NCBI RefSeq assembly: GCF_001638985.1
Contig: NW_017265137.1
Span: forward strand, 2,171,554 to 2,235,553
Direction: 5' to 3'
Length of the DNA: 64,000 nt
From: Phycomyces blakesleeanus NRRL 1555(-)
Taxonomy: Eukaryota; Mucoromycota; Mucoromycetes; Mucorales; Phycomycetaceae
In this document: in pieces, positions 1 through 12,891 of the stretch
How the letters are laid out: the number at the start of each line of letters is the position of its first letter
Numbering within the stretch: the stretch's first letter is position 1
Made by a program: the position numbers and the translations under genes
Notes under the pieces: model-generated
Seen by the model: the letters and a program-made list of their open reading frames with translations, nothing else
What the model was told of the DNA's origin: nothing
The model's database searches: none

Positions 1-3000
1 ATTTTACGAAAGAGCCATTTTTAATAAGATAATTGAAACTATCTTGATCAAATCGGTCAAACCAAATGGCATCATGCTGTACTGAAAAGAAATTATCATA
101 ATCACAATAAATAGGTGTCCATATCTGGTACGTTGTTACTGACATTGAGCTTACTTGATGAGTGACAGTGGCTAGTGGCAGCCGATATGACTTACCGATA
201 TATGGTAGTCGGATAACAGCTCATTAATGGTAATCCGTTTTTAACCTCTTTAATAATCCACACACACAAAGAGAACCAATACCTCCCTTCCGCTCCTATC
301 TTGTTTTATCTTCTTCTCCTTCTTTTTTTACAAGACTTTTATTGGAGTAATATAAGGGAAAAAATTTGATAAACTAATGAAACCACCTTTTTTTTATATC
401 AGGTTAGTCTTGTAGCAAGAAGAGTTAGATGCCCTTGTAGGGTTGTAATCAAGAAGTAAATACGATCATACGGGAATTGGCTCTTAAACCATAATAATTT
501 TATGATATGTCTTATGCTTACTTTCAGAGATAATATTCTTTGGCACGAAATAAAAAAGCAAATATTTATCAAAGACAAAGACTTCACATTATTCTGTATT
601 AGTAATGTTTATTAGACCTTGTGCTAATTAATTTGACCAGATATTTAACTTATTAGCGGCACTTTTACAAGCAATAATAATAATTGAACAGGATTTGATG
701 GGAAAGAAAAAAAAAGTCGTACTCGACCATAGCTTCCATAGTGTGGTTGTACGAGATGACTACTGACGGTTTACTTTTCTTTAAGAAATAATATCAAGGC
801 AATATTTGCCTAGCTCTTTACAAAAAGAAAGCTCAATTTTAACAGGTGGTATATTTATTTATTTATTTCATTGTCCTGTTAATATTTAATCCATATTCAA
901 TAAGTTATAGCAAGATGATAAAGACCAAAATCCAAAAAGAAAAAAAAGAGAAAAAAGGGGATCTATGATGTTGATTAAATTTCTAAAGAGGTCTAGTTGG
1001 TAGTGAGGTCGCACAGACACAAATAGCCCTTGAGTGCTTTTAATTGGATAGCAAGCCATTTTCAGTGGCACTTGTGTTACGGAAATTGATAGATTCAAAA
1101 TTTGGCCTTATTGGGTCTTTGACGTTGTGTGACTTTTTTTTTCTTCTTCTTGTTATTCTTATATAACAAAAAAAAAAAGGCAAATATAAGTAAAAGAAGA
1201 AGAATATCAGGAGAAATTGCAAAGGTCAAAAAATGCATAGAGCCACAACCAATACACACAAATATAGTACATATACATTATATTCTCAAAGACACCATTT
1301 ATATATTGGGTACCTTCTTTCAAAATAAATAAATAAAATGCGCTGGTTTAAAATGGGGTTTTTATAGTACTCCGATAAGATTAAGACGCGTTTTTTATTG
1401 TGTTTATCGTTTCAAAAATTTAAATCTCAATTATACCATTTTGTAAATCGACCCGAAACACTTATCGTTTTAATACAGATATTAATAATAAGAATAGAAT
1501 ATACCAAAATGAGTATATCATTTATATATGGCATATAAGGTACATCTAAAACCATATTGATAGATTTGTTAGTTTGTCTTACTACAAGGTCTTTATTCGT
1601 GGGAAAAAAAAGGGTTAGTTACGGGATATCTTTTTATTTGTGTTTAAGAAAAGGGCACAAAAATATCTCATCTTTTTACATCGCCAAATAAGATTAGGTT
1701 CATCGGATTTGAAACTATATCTCGATATATAGTTTTTTTCTGGTATATTTGTGTAGCATTATATTCTCCGATTACAAATATCTGTGATAAAAAGAAGAAG
1801 AAAGATTCTGTGTACAAATTTTAACTTTATTTCTGAAAAATTGGGTCGTAAAAATAAGAAGATGAGGAAGAAAAAAAAATTTATACAAGGCACTAGGCAG
1901 AAAACGATTATCTCCATTCAAGTATTGCATTATATGGTAAGTACTTCCAGCTTCCCCGCATATTATTTTCTATTATTATTCTTATTAGTTAATATTTATG
2001 TATATATTGCATGTGCTTTGTGTATTCACAAAGAGGGGAATCGAGAGATTAGATTTACTCAGATCGACTGTTCCTGAGATGCAACTCAAAAAAAAAAAAG
2101 CAAAAGGTAAAGAAGCTCTAAAAGTCTATAGTATATACCATAAATAAGAAGGTCTTGAAAAAATAATTTTATTTTACTTTCTACCTTTGGCTTGCCAATT
2201 ACAGAAAAAGGTAAGTCTTTGTCACAGAATAGACTTTTACATCTCTATATGAATCCCCCATATGGAGCAGAAATGAACACAAAATAATAAACCCCAAGTT
2301 ATTTTATTCTTTTTTTTTAAAAAAAAAAATTGAGTACCTGTATTAACCTTTTTTTGATCAATAACAATAATGATTACTATTGCTTTTTTAACAGCCACAG
2401 ACACCTTTAATAGGTTTAAACTATAGATACTGGTAACATCAAACATCGTCCTTCTCATTTCTTTCACAGATTACCCTTTTTCCCTTGACTCCCACAAATC
2501 TAACCGAGTACAATCTTTTTACAATTTTTTTTCAAGGATCTTGTTACCACAAGTATATACCAAAAAGAAAAAAAAAAGGGATTTCTCTGGCTTTAAATGT
2601 AAATTTTTATAAAACGGTTTGTTTGGTACAAATTGTATATATGACGTCAAGCGGTATGTGCTATCCATTTCATTTAGAATCGGTACCCAGAAAGAAGTAT
2701 CTACGTCAACGTTAAAAACCGCTCTTTCAAAGGAGAAAGAATAACTTGATGGAAAGTCTCTCATTTATGTCACCCCAGATATCCTAGCAATATATTAGTC
2801 TATAAGTTTATTTCAAGAACAAGTACATAAACATAGAATCTTGTTATCAATAAAGACATAAAAATACTAAAAGAAGATGACAAAGGAATTAACACATCTT
2901 TGAACATTTAATGCCAAATAGAAATCCACGGCTTATAACTTTTACTTTATTTTATTTTTATGCTGTAAAAATATACAAAAGAAATTAACCAAGAAGATAA

Positions 3001-3316
3001 GAGCTTTTGCTCACCGGAGTTTGTTCTCAGTACACAGATCAAATTCGCTACTTAAAGCCCATGATGCAATGGGTTAGAATAGCCCAGTTTATTTTATTTT
3101 TTTCTTCAAAAAAAAAAAAAACATTTTGAGCTTCAGCTTTTAACCTATTCAACCATGGAAACCAAAGTTTCATAAAGAAAAATAAAAGTAAAAATATGTG
3201 TTTTATTTTTCAGGGTCAACGAGTATAAATATATGTAGTTCAATTTTAGGCTTTGAATTCATACATCTTCTTTATCTCTACTCTATAAAACACCTCAACA
3301 CAAAACATATAATAAT
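1..3316. other. gene-poor AT-rich intergenic region
   Basis: No ORF here has a recognisable domain or a convincing exon chain. The short ORFs are low-complexity translations of AT-rich sequence. A/T homopolymers are frequent, including a T9A10 dyad at 2310-2328. The last few hundred bases are presumably promoter and 5' UTR for the transporter starting at 3317. No tRNA or rRNA was recognised. Confidence 0.6.
2310..2328. repeat. T9A10 palindromic dyad
   Basis: A run of 9 T directly followed by 10 A, a perfect poly(T)-poly(A) dyad. It is one of about nine such dyads in the window (see findings). Confidence 0.8.
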
Positions 3317-5326
3317 ATGCCGTCAAGCCCGCCAATTGATGAAAAGGCTGCCCTCAAGTCTTCTTCAAATCCAATGGGTGTCCCCCTCTCGCAGATGAGA
3401 AGCCATTCTTATGAAGTACCTCGTCCTTCTCCACTCTCCAAAGGTCGATCTACAACCTACCACAGAGGACAGTCCGAGATTTTCACAAAGATACCAAATA
3501 AAGAAGAAAAAGAATGGCGTGGTCTACATCCTTTAAAACCCCCAAACCGTCCCAAGATGTCCAGTCGGGGAAACTCGTTTGCACAGTCTATTACCTCGGC
3601 CTCTCTCTATGAAAATTTTGCTGGTGAACGCTTTGATAGGCCTGCAAACCGAAAGAATCACAGCGAAAGACATCCTATTGACGAAGAATTCAACCTTGGA
3701 AGCTCTACTTCCTTGAGCTCAGAGCTCAAACCTACTGTATCAACAAGTACATATCCCCTTCCTCGCCCCTACATTAATGGTACCACTGCTGGTGTTCCCA
3801 ATGGTAATGCTCCAACCTTCGATAGCGATGACAACGTAGAAGATGACAGACCAAAATCCTCAGTTGGAAAGGCTATGTTCATGTTCCTAAAGGCATTCAT
3901 TGGATCTGGAGTTCTCTTCTTGCCAAAGGCGTAAGTATAATTTACTCATTGTATTTTTGTATAACATGTATCAATACATTTGTTCCCGTACCTAACAATT
4001 TTTTTATAGGTTCCAAAATGGTGGTCTGGCACTTTCTATTGTACTCATGGTCCTCATTGCATCAATTTGTTTGTTTGCATTCTTGCAACTAGTCAAGACC
4101 CAAAAACAGATCGGAGGTTCATATGGTACCATTGGCGGCTATTTGTATGGCAAAACCGTCAGATATATCGTCCTGTTCTTCATTGTTATATCCCAAATCG
4201 GCTTTGTCTGTTCGTATTTCATTTTTGTCTCTGGAAGTTTGGTAAAGGCTGTCGACGTCCTTTCATCATGCAGATCACCCATCCAGGAGAAATACTATAT
4301 CTGGATGCCATTAGTAGTCCTCATTCCTCTCTCATTGATCCGTCATATGGCCCGTCTTTCATTCACTGCTATTGCCGCGGACATTTTTATCATGTTTGGC
4401 CTCATATGCGTTGTTTATTTCAGCGGCTCTCAACTTGCAACTAACGGTGTGGGTCCCAATGTCCAGGCCGTCAATCCAGCAAATTTTGCTCTCATGATTG
4501 GTACAGCAACCTTTTCATTCGAAGGCATTGGACTTAGTAAGTTATTTTTTTTAGACGATCCCAATATTAAATCCTCTAACCAATTTTTTTTTATATATAT
4601 GAAAAAAAAATAGTTATCCCAATTGTCGAATCAATGAAGAGACCAAGCCAGTTCCCTTTTGTCGTGACAGTTGGCATGATTATCGTATGCTCAGTTTACA
4701 TCCTAATTGCCACCTTGTCCTATTTGGCTTATGGTGATACCATTCAAGCTGCTGTCATTTACAACTTTCCCCGGGATAACAAGTTGACAGTTGCTGTTCA
4801 AATCGTCTATGCTGCTGCTATCATTCTCACGTAAGTTTTTATTTGTTTATTGTTATTGGATAACCCATTGTCTTTAATTGGAGCAAAAAAAAATAAGAAT
4901 TTTTTTTAACATATTTCTGGATTTTATAGTGCACCAATGATGCTTTTCCCTGCCCTCAAAATCCTGGAGAACGGAATTTTCCAGAAGTTTGCGCCCGGTC
5001 ATTACAGCGTAGCCACAAAATGGGGAAAGAATATTTACAGGGTCATCTTGTGTGTTGTCTGTGCTGCTATTGCATTTGGTATTGGTGGAGACAACTTGGA
5101 TAAATTCGTATCCTTGGTTGGGTCTGTTGCATGTGTTCCCTTGTGCTTTATCTTCCCCGGAATGTTTCATCTCAAGATCGCAACGAACCGAAAGGATAAA
5201 ATCTTTGATACCCTGTTGATTATCTGGGGTGTTGGTATCATGGTCTTCACTCTCTATGTGACCATCAATTCATTTGTACACCCCGGTCCAGCTGGCGAGG
5301 CCCTTGAACCCTATTGCCCTGCTTAA
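3317..5326 (+). CDS. AVT3: vacuolar amino-acid transporter, AVT3/AVT4 type
   Basis: Four exons: 3317-3930, 4010-4536, 4614-4830, 4930-5326, giving 584 aa. All introns are GT-AG and the phases close exactly. The first roughly 185 residues are hydrophilic, Ser/Pro-rich and probably cytosolic. They are followed by an Aa_trans/SLC32-36 membrane domain that opens with GKAMFMFLKAFIGSGVLFLP, the conserved first transmembrane segment of this family, and then about ten more hydrophobic segments. A long N-terminal tail is typical of fungal Avt3/Avt4, which export neutral amino acids from the vacuole. The ATG at 3317 starts the long open exon, and no competing upstream in-frame ATG was found. Avt3 and Avt4 cannot be told apart here, and substrate preference is inferred from the family only. 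Confidence 0.88.
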
Positions 5327-6152
5327 TCTCCACACTTTCTTTGTATCAATTCTACCCACTTAATTTTAGGCTGATAATCGATTTATCTCACCTTCTTGTA
5401 CATATTTAAAATTCTTTCTATTGTCATTTACATTCATGCAAAATATATATCTAGCTTTTTTTTTTTTTTTTTAAAAAAAAAGTATCTTAATTTTATGGAT
5501 TTTATTATTAAAAACGTAATATTGTTATGTAAAGTTGATACAATAAACTTTTTATCATTCTGATACCTTTCAAAAAAAAAGTGTAATAAAAATGTTTCCT
5601 AAAACTTATACCAGTCATTCGTAATGTTATAGCATTTACGATGTTTAAAATAAGCCAATTAAATCCATTCTATTCTTACAAAAAAAAATATAGTGCAATT
5701 GTTTTCTGAAGCTATATTTGACCACCCCGTATGCATATGTGTGGGTTACATTATATTCCATATTTTACTAAGTGGAAAAGATAAAATAATATTATTTTAT
5801 CTTGCTTTATTTTACTAGTTTTTTTACAACGCCTCAGTAAAAGCCATGTAGCTGATAATATCATAGAAAGAAAATCTAAACCGGGAGCAAGATATATAAT
5901 TAGATGAATATATAAATTATTAATTAAATAATTAAATAAAAGATTATTTGGTTACACTTCCCTATTTTCTGCCATGTTATTATTTTATTTCACTCATTTA
6001 TGATACAAGAAGTTCAATATTTAACTGTATTTTGGAAGACATGTCGAAAGAACTGAAGCAGACACGGTAGCTAGAGGATATTCTTCTTCCACTGAAAAAA
6101 AAAGTAAAACATTCGACTAATATTATAGTATACAAATGTACAGGTGTCTTAA
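5327..6152. other. intergenic region with T17A9 dyad
   Basis: This is the 3' flank of the transporter and the 5' flank of the ORF1-like gene. It contains a T17A9 dyad at 5456-5481 and otherwise AT-rich unique sequence. No gene is supported. Confidence 0.6.
5456..5481. repeat. T17A9 palindromic dyad
   Basis: Seventeen T followed directly by nine A, downstream of the transporter stop codon. It could act as part of the 3' end region or simply be a dyad insertion. Function is unknown. Confidence 0.8.
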
Positions 6153-6860
6153 ATGTCTACTCATGGCTCATTGTCCACTAATGGCATTCGCTCAGGACCA
6201 TGGAATGGAGTCAATCGATCTCTTCACAATTCCAACACACGACCTACCAAATGTATCATAAAAGCTCTCCCACTGTTCAATTCTCCCGAAAGTGAGGTTC
6301 TTCTCAAGCAGGTCGCCATTGATGCGGCCTGGGCTCGTTTGGTCCACCCATTAAGCGTTATATTCAATGTCGGCAAGATCGCCAGTGACCATGAATTTTG
6401 TGAAATCATGGTTCAGACGCTTGGAAGTGCTGGTTCATATATTCCTCGCTATTCCAAGACAAAAGACCTCATGGTGGAGGTTCTCTTCAGCAACCCTGAA
6501 ACACGACGCAAAGCAACAACCACCGGACTCGACGTCAAAGGATCTCGAATCGTAGCATTCCCTGGCTTTTCCTCGGGCGACAATATCATAAAGGTTGATC
6601 TTTGCAATATCCCTGCTTGTGACGCTAACATAGAACTACGCGAGCCTCTTAAGGCGGCAATGGAGTCTTATGGAAAGGTTATTGATATTCGCGCCTACGT
6701 CGACCATTATGATCAATTCCGCGGCAAGGCAACCGTTTTTTTGGATATTTCTGCCAATGCCTATCCCAAACCCCTTCACTCCCAGATCCGTCTTGGTGGG
6801 TGTTTCAATGCTACCATATCGGCCCGTTCAAAGATATTTAAAGGAATCAATAGCATATAA
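6153..6860 (+). CDS. orphan LINE ORF1-like (gag-like) protein, single exon
   Basis: An uninterrupted 235-aa ORF from ATG 6153. It is clearly less AT-rich than its surroundings. The middle and C-terminal parts (residues about 105-225) show the two-module pattern seen in ORF1 of the LINE at 23.5-28.8 kb in this window. A first module ends in a G-rich turn (KGSRIVAFPGF), then a strand-rich module begins IIKVDLCNIP and continues LKAAMESYGKVIDIRAYVDH, resembling an RRM-like RNA-binding fold. The CCHC zinc knuckles of the LINE ORF1 are absent, and no endonuclease or reverse transcriptase follows downstream. It could be a decayed retrotransposon fragment that kept its frame, or a domesticated gag-like gene. 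The relationship was judged by eye, not by alignment. Confidence 0.55.
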   Translation: MSTHGSLSTNGIRSGPWNGVNRSLHNSNTRPTKCIIKALPLFNSPESEVLLKQVAIDAAWARLVHPLSVIFNVGKIASDHEFCEIMVQTLGSAGSYIPRYSKTKDLMVEVLFSNPETRRKATTTGLDVKGSRIVAFPGFSSGDNIIKVDLCNIPACDANIELREPLKAAMESYGKVIDIRAYVDHYDQFRGKATVFLDISANAYPKPLHSQIRLGGCFNATISARSKIFKGINSI

Positions 6861-9855
6861 GAGCATCTTGTACGACGTTTGGGTTTCTTTTTCTTAGATC
6901 CGTCTCTCAAAAAGCTTAGGTTTCTTCTGCAGATAAGATTAATAAAATAAAGATAAACATTAACGAGTCTTTGGATATAGTTTGTATATAAACAAATAGA
7001 CTCCTCGCTATTAACTTTGAAGAGAGTGATATTTTCTTCTTCTTGATGGGCTAGTCTTTCGTAGTAACAAGAAACTTGGAGCTCTCTTATCAAATCCATG
7101 TTTTTATTGCTACTCTACTCTACTCTACTCTATTATCACATCTTACTATGGATTTTGGCGGCTTTAAACAGATTGTGCTTGAGCCGTAGTCCACACTGCA
7201 TCTGCTAAACTTATATTATAGTACAATGATTAAAGCAGTTAATCTTAACAATTGTATTAATAAAAGATATTATACATGATATCATTAACGCACACACGCA
7301 CAAAGCTTTAACTCAAATGATTGATTCATCTTAGCTGTACCCCTTTCTTTCCTAAAAACGCCATAGATACAATACCTAACTGTAAATATGGGTTGACTCG
7401 TTTACGAATAAGGTAAAAATAATCAAAGAGAGATTGTTTGTCTTTATATCTGATCTTTTACACAAATTGTCTGTACTCCATTCATTTTCTCTTAATGTAT
7501 TGCTGTTTTCCAGTGGGTCAACCCTGCTTAGATCCAGTTTCAAAGTCATTAGACTTTAGAAAAAAAAACGTAAGGTATTGAGAAAAAGATTCTTAATGAT
7601 AATAATAATAATAATAAGAAAGAATTATCGCACTAAACCTTACATTCACCCTATACTATAATTGAAACTTGCAATATTCAGCCTTGGATGAGCAGAGCAT
7701 GATTATGTACCGAGTATTGTTTGACTTTCCCGAGATAAGATGGACTCAGAATTTCTAAAAGGTAAATCATATATTTGTCTCTAACACAGAGCTTTTGTTT
7801 ACTCGTTTAAATATTTAAGGATTTTTTTTTTGGGCTATGTGTATATTCTTGTTTGAATTATATGTTTATTCAACTAAATAAAGGTTCCAAGAAGTCTACC
7901 ATTACCTTTTCCACATAAGATTTTGTTTTAAGAGAAGAAAGGTGCACTAGGCTTCCAGAAATTTGCTACTCTTATTATAATTATGGAATAAAACTCATTT
8001 TTTTTTCAACCATGCAAATAAAAGGAAAACATATATTTTGGTAGAGATAGAAATATGCCTAAAATTGATTAAGCAGAAAAAAAAAAGGTTTTTTTTTTCT
8101 CTCAAGACATATATCCTTCTTCTTCCAGTACATGAAAATAAGTGTAATAATCATTTTAAAACCAAAAACTTATTACTATTGTCCTTTCTATATATATTTT
8201 TAAGACATCAATATTAATACAGGCTGGTAGAGATGTCTTTATAACTTATAAAAGTTACAACGAGAGATTTAGATAAGATGTTATTTACTTTATCAGAAAA
8301 AAAAAGCCTATAAAAATATCAATCTTGTGGGACCTTTCGATCACAACGGCGTTAATAAGAAGTTACTCATCTTTCTTAGTTCCAAGGAAAATCCTATATT
8401 CTTTTGTCACACAGATGGTGAAAATATTTTCTATTGACTGCAGCTTCATGTAAATTATCTGGTTTATTTTTAACAAGAGTTTGCTCAGCATCTTTTAGGT
8501 CACTTTATATGTCTCATATTATAAGTATAGCAATGTCTAAACAAAACAAAACTGCGGGCTAACTAAGAGATATTTGTTATTACAAAAAAAATCTACACAC
8601 CTTTTTAGCTAAAATGTTTTTTTTTGTACAGTTTGATTACAACTGATTTTCTAGTTACTTAAAAATTGTACCTTGTGTACAATTAGCTTATAAATCAAAC
8701 GTCTACCATTAGCTATCAAAATATATCTAACTAATTGATAATGCAAAAAGAAAATATCATTTAACTAATACCGATATATATATATGTAAATTACAAATTA
8801 TTAATCATAAGAAGGTATTGAAACCCTTTTAATGATTTGTATTTGTTTTTATTGGTTTCCTAATTAAATCTTTATTACCAAACAAACTCATTATCTTGCA
8901 AGAAGTGTACAAAGAGGTTGCTCAATAAGATAACTAGTGTGGTAGTGTAGGTACTTCAATAGATCTCTGACTTTAATTTGTTCAACAGTACTAAAAGAAT
9001 CAAATTTTGTTAAAAGCACATGCAGCTGCTGTATCCCCAAGCCATTTCTAAGGTACCTTGAATGGGTTAAACTTCTTTATATGGACTCGAATATCTTTTG
9101 TATATAGTAAATACAATATTTTGTGAGACAGATACAAAGCAATTTTTAATATATAATTCAATTTAAAAAAAATGTATGGCCTAACGATCGAGTAGTACAC
9201 GATAACATGTATATCTGATAAAGGCTAGGTTTATGCATAATATGGAGAAGTATGGAAATATGATCACAAGACAAATCCTAGAACTTATTGTGTTCAGAAT
9301 TATATATGGGTAAAATCACTCTAAATAGAAATAAATATTTTTCGTAGGCGTGTGATATATAGATATCACACAAATCATGCCGAACATTAAGATCAATTTC
9401 ATATATTATCATTACTATCAAAAGTATTTCGCTATGGTTCAGAGTTGTAGGCCATTATTATTTAGAGCATTTACAACTAAAACATCAAGACTATAATATC
9501 TCAAAATAATATTATATCTGGCTTTGCTTTTTGAGAACAAGTTAATATTGACACTATTATATAACGGTGAAAGACGATCGTCAACTTAAAAGTGACGATC
9601 ATCTCTGTACACCCAATGGTTTCCACAATGAACACAAACTGGATCTCAAAAGATTATTTGAACATGAAAGCGAAACAGCACACTAGTAAATTTTGACAAA
9701 CACTAAAACTGATTCAATATATGGTGTTTGTAGTAGGTTTATTATTTTTAGAGTACTTTAAACCCTTTAGTTTTTTTTAACAAAAGATATAAAAGGACCT
9801 TTCAATTAACCTGTAGACTTTTCTCTATCAACTCATTCTTTTTCTTTTATCTGAA
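6861..9855. other. long gene-free region; right part is duplicated carboxypeptidase upstream DNA
   Basis: No supported coding region. From about 8335 to the ATG at 9856 the sequence is recognisably related to about 14717-16112 upstream of the second carboxypeptidase gene. Examples are the GTTAATAAGAAG and TTAGTTCCAAGGAA blocks at 8351 and 14732 onwards, and a CATCT-TGTAC block near 9600 and 15865. The left part, 6861-8330, holds only AT-rich unique sequence and homopolymers. Confidence 0.6.
9788..9795 (+). promoter_or_regulatory. TATA box of carboxypeptidase gene A
   Basis: TATAAAAG lies 68 bp upstream of the ATG at 9856. The same octamer lies 58 bp upstream of the paralogue's ATG, which supports it as a conserved core promoter. 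Confidence 0.6.
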
Positions 9856-12126
9856 ATGACCAAGATATTTACACCAGTATCTCGTCTCTATTTAACCGTT
9901 CTGGCCATTTGTCTTGGTCCACTCATGACATTGGCCGCACCTACAGAGAGCATTATAGGCACAAGCCATAGGTTTGTCAGTAAGATCAACATCGGTAACT
10001 CTCTTGTCTTCTCCAAGCCCAAATACTGCGATACTCAGGTGGTTCAGGTAAAGAAAAAAAAACATATATAAATCAATAAATGAGTATAATTTTTTATATT
10101 AAAGCTTATTCTTTTTTGAATAAAAAAAATCTATCTTCAAGTACTCTGGATATCTCAACGTCGGAACGAATGATAACTACTTCTTTTGGTTCTTTGAAAG
10201 CAGAACCAACCCCTCTACTTCACCTCTTACTGTTTGGCTGAATGGTGGTCCTGGTTGCTCCAGCATGGTGTAAATATGGTGTGCATTCTATGGTTTAGGA
10301 CAAATTCTCTAAATATAGATTATTCTTTTGCTTGTTTAGTGGTCTTTTCCAGGAACTTGGTCCCTGCCGCGTTGACTCTACTGGAACCAAGGACAGTTAC
10401 AACCCGTCAAGCTGGAATCAAGTCAGCAATGTCCTCTTTTTTGATCAGGTACAATTGAGCCATTCGTCTGCTTAATACTTACACCTTTTTGTTAAACCTT
10501 AGCCTGCAGCCGTAGGATTTTCTTATGGCAGTGATCAAGTCTACAGCACCGATAATGCAGCAGTCGTTGCCTACAAATTCCTTCAGTTGTTTTACGAAGC
10601 TTTCCCTGTCTATAGCACTCTTCCTTTGCACTTCTTTGGAGAGTCGTATGGTGGCCATTATATTCCTAGTTTTGCAAACTATATTATCGAACAGAACAAG
10701 GCAATCGCTGCCTCTTCTTCCTCTCAATCAAAGATTATTCCTCTCAAGTCTATCGGTGTCGGTAATGGATGGACAAGCCCTTTGATTCAGCAGTAAGTGC
10801 CATTAAAAACATGGATCTGGGACCAGCCTCTTTTGTTGTTTCAAAATCCCTGATTTACTATTTCTATTTTACTCTTGTAGTAAGTACAGTGTCACCATGG
10901 CATGCAATTCTACATGTATGTAGGAGTATTTGTATAATTTTTTTGCAAAACTTTCAATAGACACTAACACTTTATTTTTAGATGGATCCGTATTGTCAAA
11001 ATCTGACTGCACTACCATGACTAATAACTACCCTAAATGCGCCACTTTGAGTATGAAAACAAATGCACACATATCTTTAAAGAATACACATTAAGCCCTT
11101 TGCATCTATTTCTGTTCTTTTTCTTTTTTAGCTCAAAAGTGTTATGACACAGGATCTAACAGTGATTGTATCAGTGCTAATAACTACTGCACCAGAAGTG
11201 TACAATACATTTATCAAAATTCCGGAAAGAGTGTCTATGATGTCCGACACAGCGATAGTACCGATGATGTCCCAGAAGATTATCTCAACTTCCTTGCCGA
11301 CTCGACCGTTATGGCTAACATTGGTGCCAAATCTGATTATGTTGAATGCTCAGATAGCTCGGTAAGAATTATGAAGGACCTTAATTTTAACAGCTATATA
11401 TATATATATTGCTTCTCAATTTAGTTCACTATCTCTCATCACCCTTTCTTTTGTTTTATAGTACCAGCATATTAGTAGCACAGGAGACAGGTAAAATATC
11501 TTTATTTAATCATATAGTTCAATATTGTATTTTTCTATTGGCTACGCATATTAATCTGTACTCTTATTTTATCGCCGTAATAGCTCTCGTGACTTTGCTC
11601 CAGATGTGGCTAATCTCCTTAACTCTGGTGTTCGTGTTCTGATCTACGCTGGTGATGCGGATTATATCTGTAACTGGGTAAGGATGATACAGCTTGTTGA
11701 TATTAAGTTTGCTCTACATACCAGCTCGAATACTGATTATAGCTGCTCTCTCTCGGTTAGTACGGAAACTATGCATGGTCTTCTCAGCTTTCCTTCAACG
11801 GATCTAGCTCCTACCAGGCACTGTCTCTCAAGCCATGGACAGTAAACGGAAAGGAGGTCGGACAAGCACAATCCGGATCCAAGCTCAGTTTTGTTCGAAT
11901 CTATGGTGCCGGTCACGAGGTAAATAGCAAGATAGTTTAAATAAAAGATATTACTTAAATCTATTATCACACATACATATACATGCTCTTGCGGATTGGA
12001 TATAATATTAACCTTTTTCTTTAAAAAAAAATAATACTACTATAATATCTTTAGGTGCCTTATTACCAGCCCGTGGCGTCATTGGGCATGTTTACAACTT
12101 GGATTAACGGACAGCCATTCAATTAA
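9856..12126 (+). CDS. serine carboxypeptidase (S10, carboxypeptidase Y-like), tandem copy A
   Basis: Eleven exons: 9856-10047, 10142-10269, 10340-10448, 10503-10792, 10881-10915, 10982-11050, 11132-11361, 11462-11490, 11584-11677, 11761-11919, 12055-12126 (468 aa). An N-terminal signal peptide ends near a hydrophobic stretch rich in Leu/Ala. Family marks in order are NGGPGCSS (oxyanion region), LFQELGPC, the nucleophile motif [11 protein letters not shown] with catalytic Ser, VGNGW, the catalytic Asp region [11 protein letters not shown], and the catalytic His in GAGHEVP. The Cys-rich insert (exons 5-7) is typical of S10 enzymes, which trim C-terminal residues from peptides in the vacuole or outside the cell. 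The catalytic triad is intact. It is paired with a paralogue 4 kb downstream on the same strand with identical exon phases. Confidence 0.93.
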
Positions 12127-12401
12127 GGAACTCGGGATACTCTACTTTTATAGCAAATCTGTACTGTCGATACAGCCCAAATAACAATCTTATGGATTCG
12201 AGTTTCGAAATTCAGTATTAAGTTGTTTAATTGAAACATACTATTCTTATAATTTATTCACTTATTCATTTATACTCTTAAATATATTAATATATTAATG
12301 TATAATGTTTTCAGACCTTTTTTTTTCCATATCCATTTTAAAATTAAAATAAGTTTTTATTATTATCCTGACTATTTGAGTATATATATATATATATATT
12401 C

Positions 12402-12765
12402 GGTGTGGACAGACTAAAAGTTCAAAAAAAAAGTGCAAAAAAAAAGAGCAAAAATTTTAATCGCCTCTGATTGACTAGTCTTTCATTGTCACTTGGGTTC
12501 GGAAGAAGAGCATGTTTTAAATAATAAAAAACTATGTGCTATATGGCGCAGAGTTCAGAAAAACTCGAAATAAAAGATCTTCACTTAATAACAGAGATGG
12601 TATTATAAGCACAGTTTTACCTAATATGTACTTGCCCTAATTTTGAACATTTTTTTTTTTTTTAAAAAAAAGGTGTGGACACCATAAATTAGTCTGATTG
12701 AATGAGTTCAGGACGAACCTGTTTTACTCTTTTTTCTTTCTTTAAACTTTTAGTCTGACCACACC
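12402..12765. mobile_element. MITE-like element 1 with about 25-bp terminal inverted repeats
   Basis: The left end (12402-12426) and the reverse complement of the right end (12741-12765) match at about 23 of 25 positions. Both begin GGTGTGG and continue CAGACTAAAAGTT. The 364-bp interior has no ORF of note. It contains another GGTGTGGAC at 12672 next to a T14A8 dyad, so a nested or rearranged element is possible. I could not define a target-site duplication. Superfamily is unassigned. Confidence 0.65.
12650..12671. repeat. T14A8 palindromic dyad
   Basis: Fourteen T followed by eight A, inside MITE-like element 1 and directly abutting an internal GGTGTGGAC motif. Confidence 0.8.
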
Positions 12766-12863
12766 AGCTTTTTGGAATTGATAAAATATTTATCAGCTCT
12801 AGATAGCTTGTGTCAAATATTATGGTATTGTTACACTCAATTTTTTGGTCATATCGTGGAGTC

Positions 12864-12885
12864 TTTTTTTTTTTTAAAAAAAAAA
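12864..12885. repeat. T12A10 palindromic dyad
   Basis: Twelve T followed by ten A, ending 6-8 bp before the left terminal repeat of MITE-like element 2. Confidence 0.8.
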
Positions 12886-12891
12886 TAGGTT

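Larger units (their letters stand above)
8335..12126 (+). repeat. tandem duplication unit, copy 1 (carboxypeptidase gene A plus upstream DNA)
   Basis: The unit contains about 1.5 kb of upstream DNA plus the complete 11-exon gene. It matches the copy at about 14717-18403 in gene structure and in dispersed upstream blocks. Coding exons are much better conserved than introns and upstream DNA, so the duplication is not very recent. The left boundary is approximate. Confidence 0.7.

Noticed and set aside
399..2715. Scattered short ORFs in the first 3 kb
   Set aside because: They are Lys/Phe/Ile-rich products of AT-rich DNA with no domain or exon chain.
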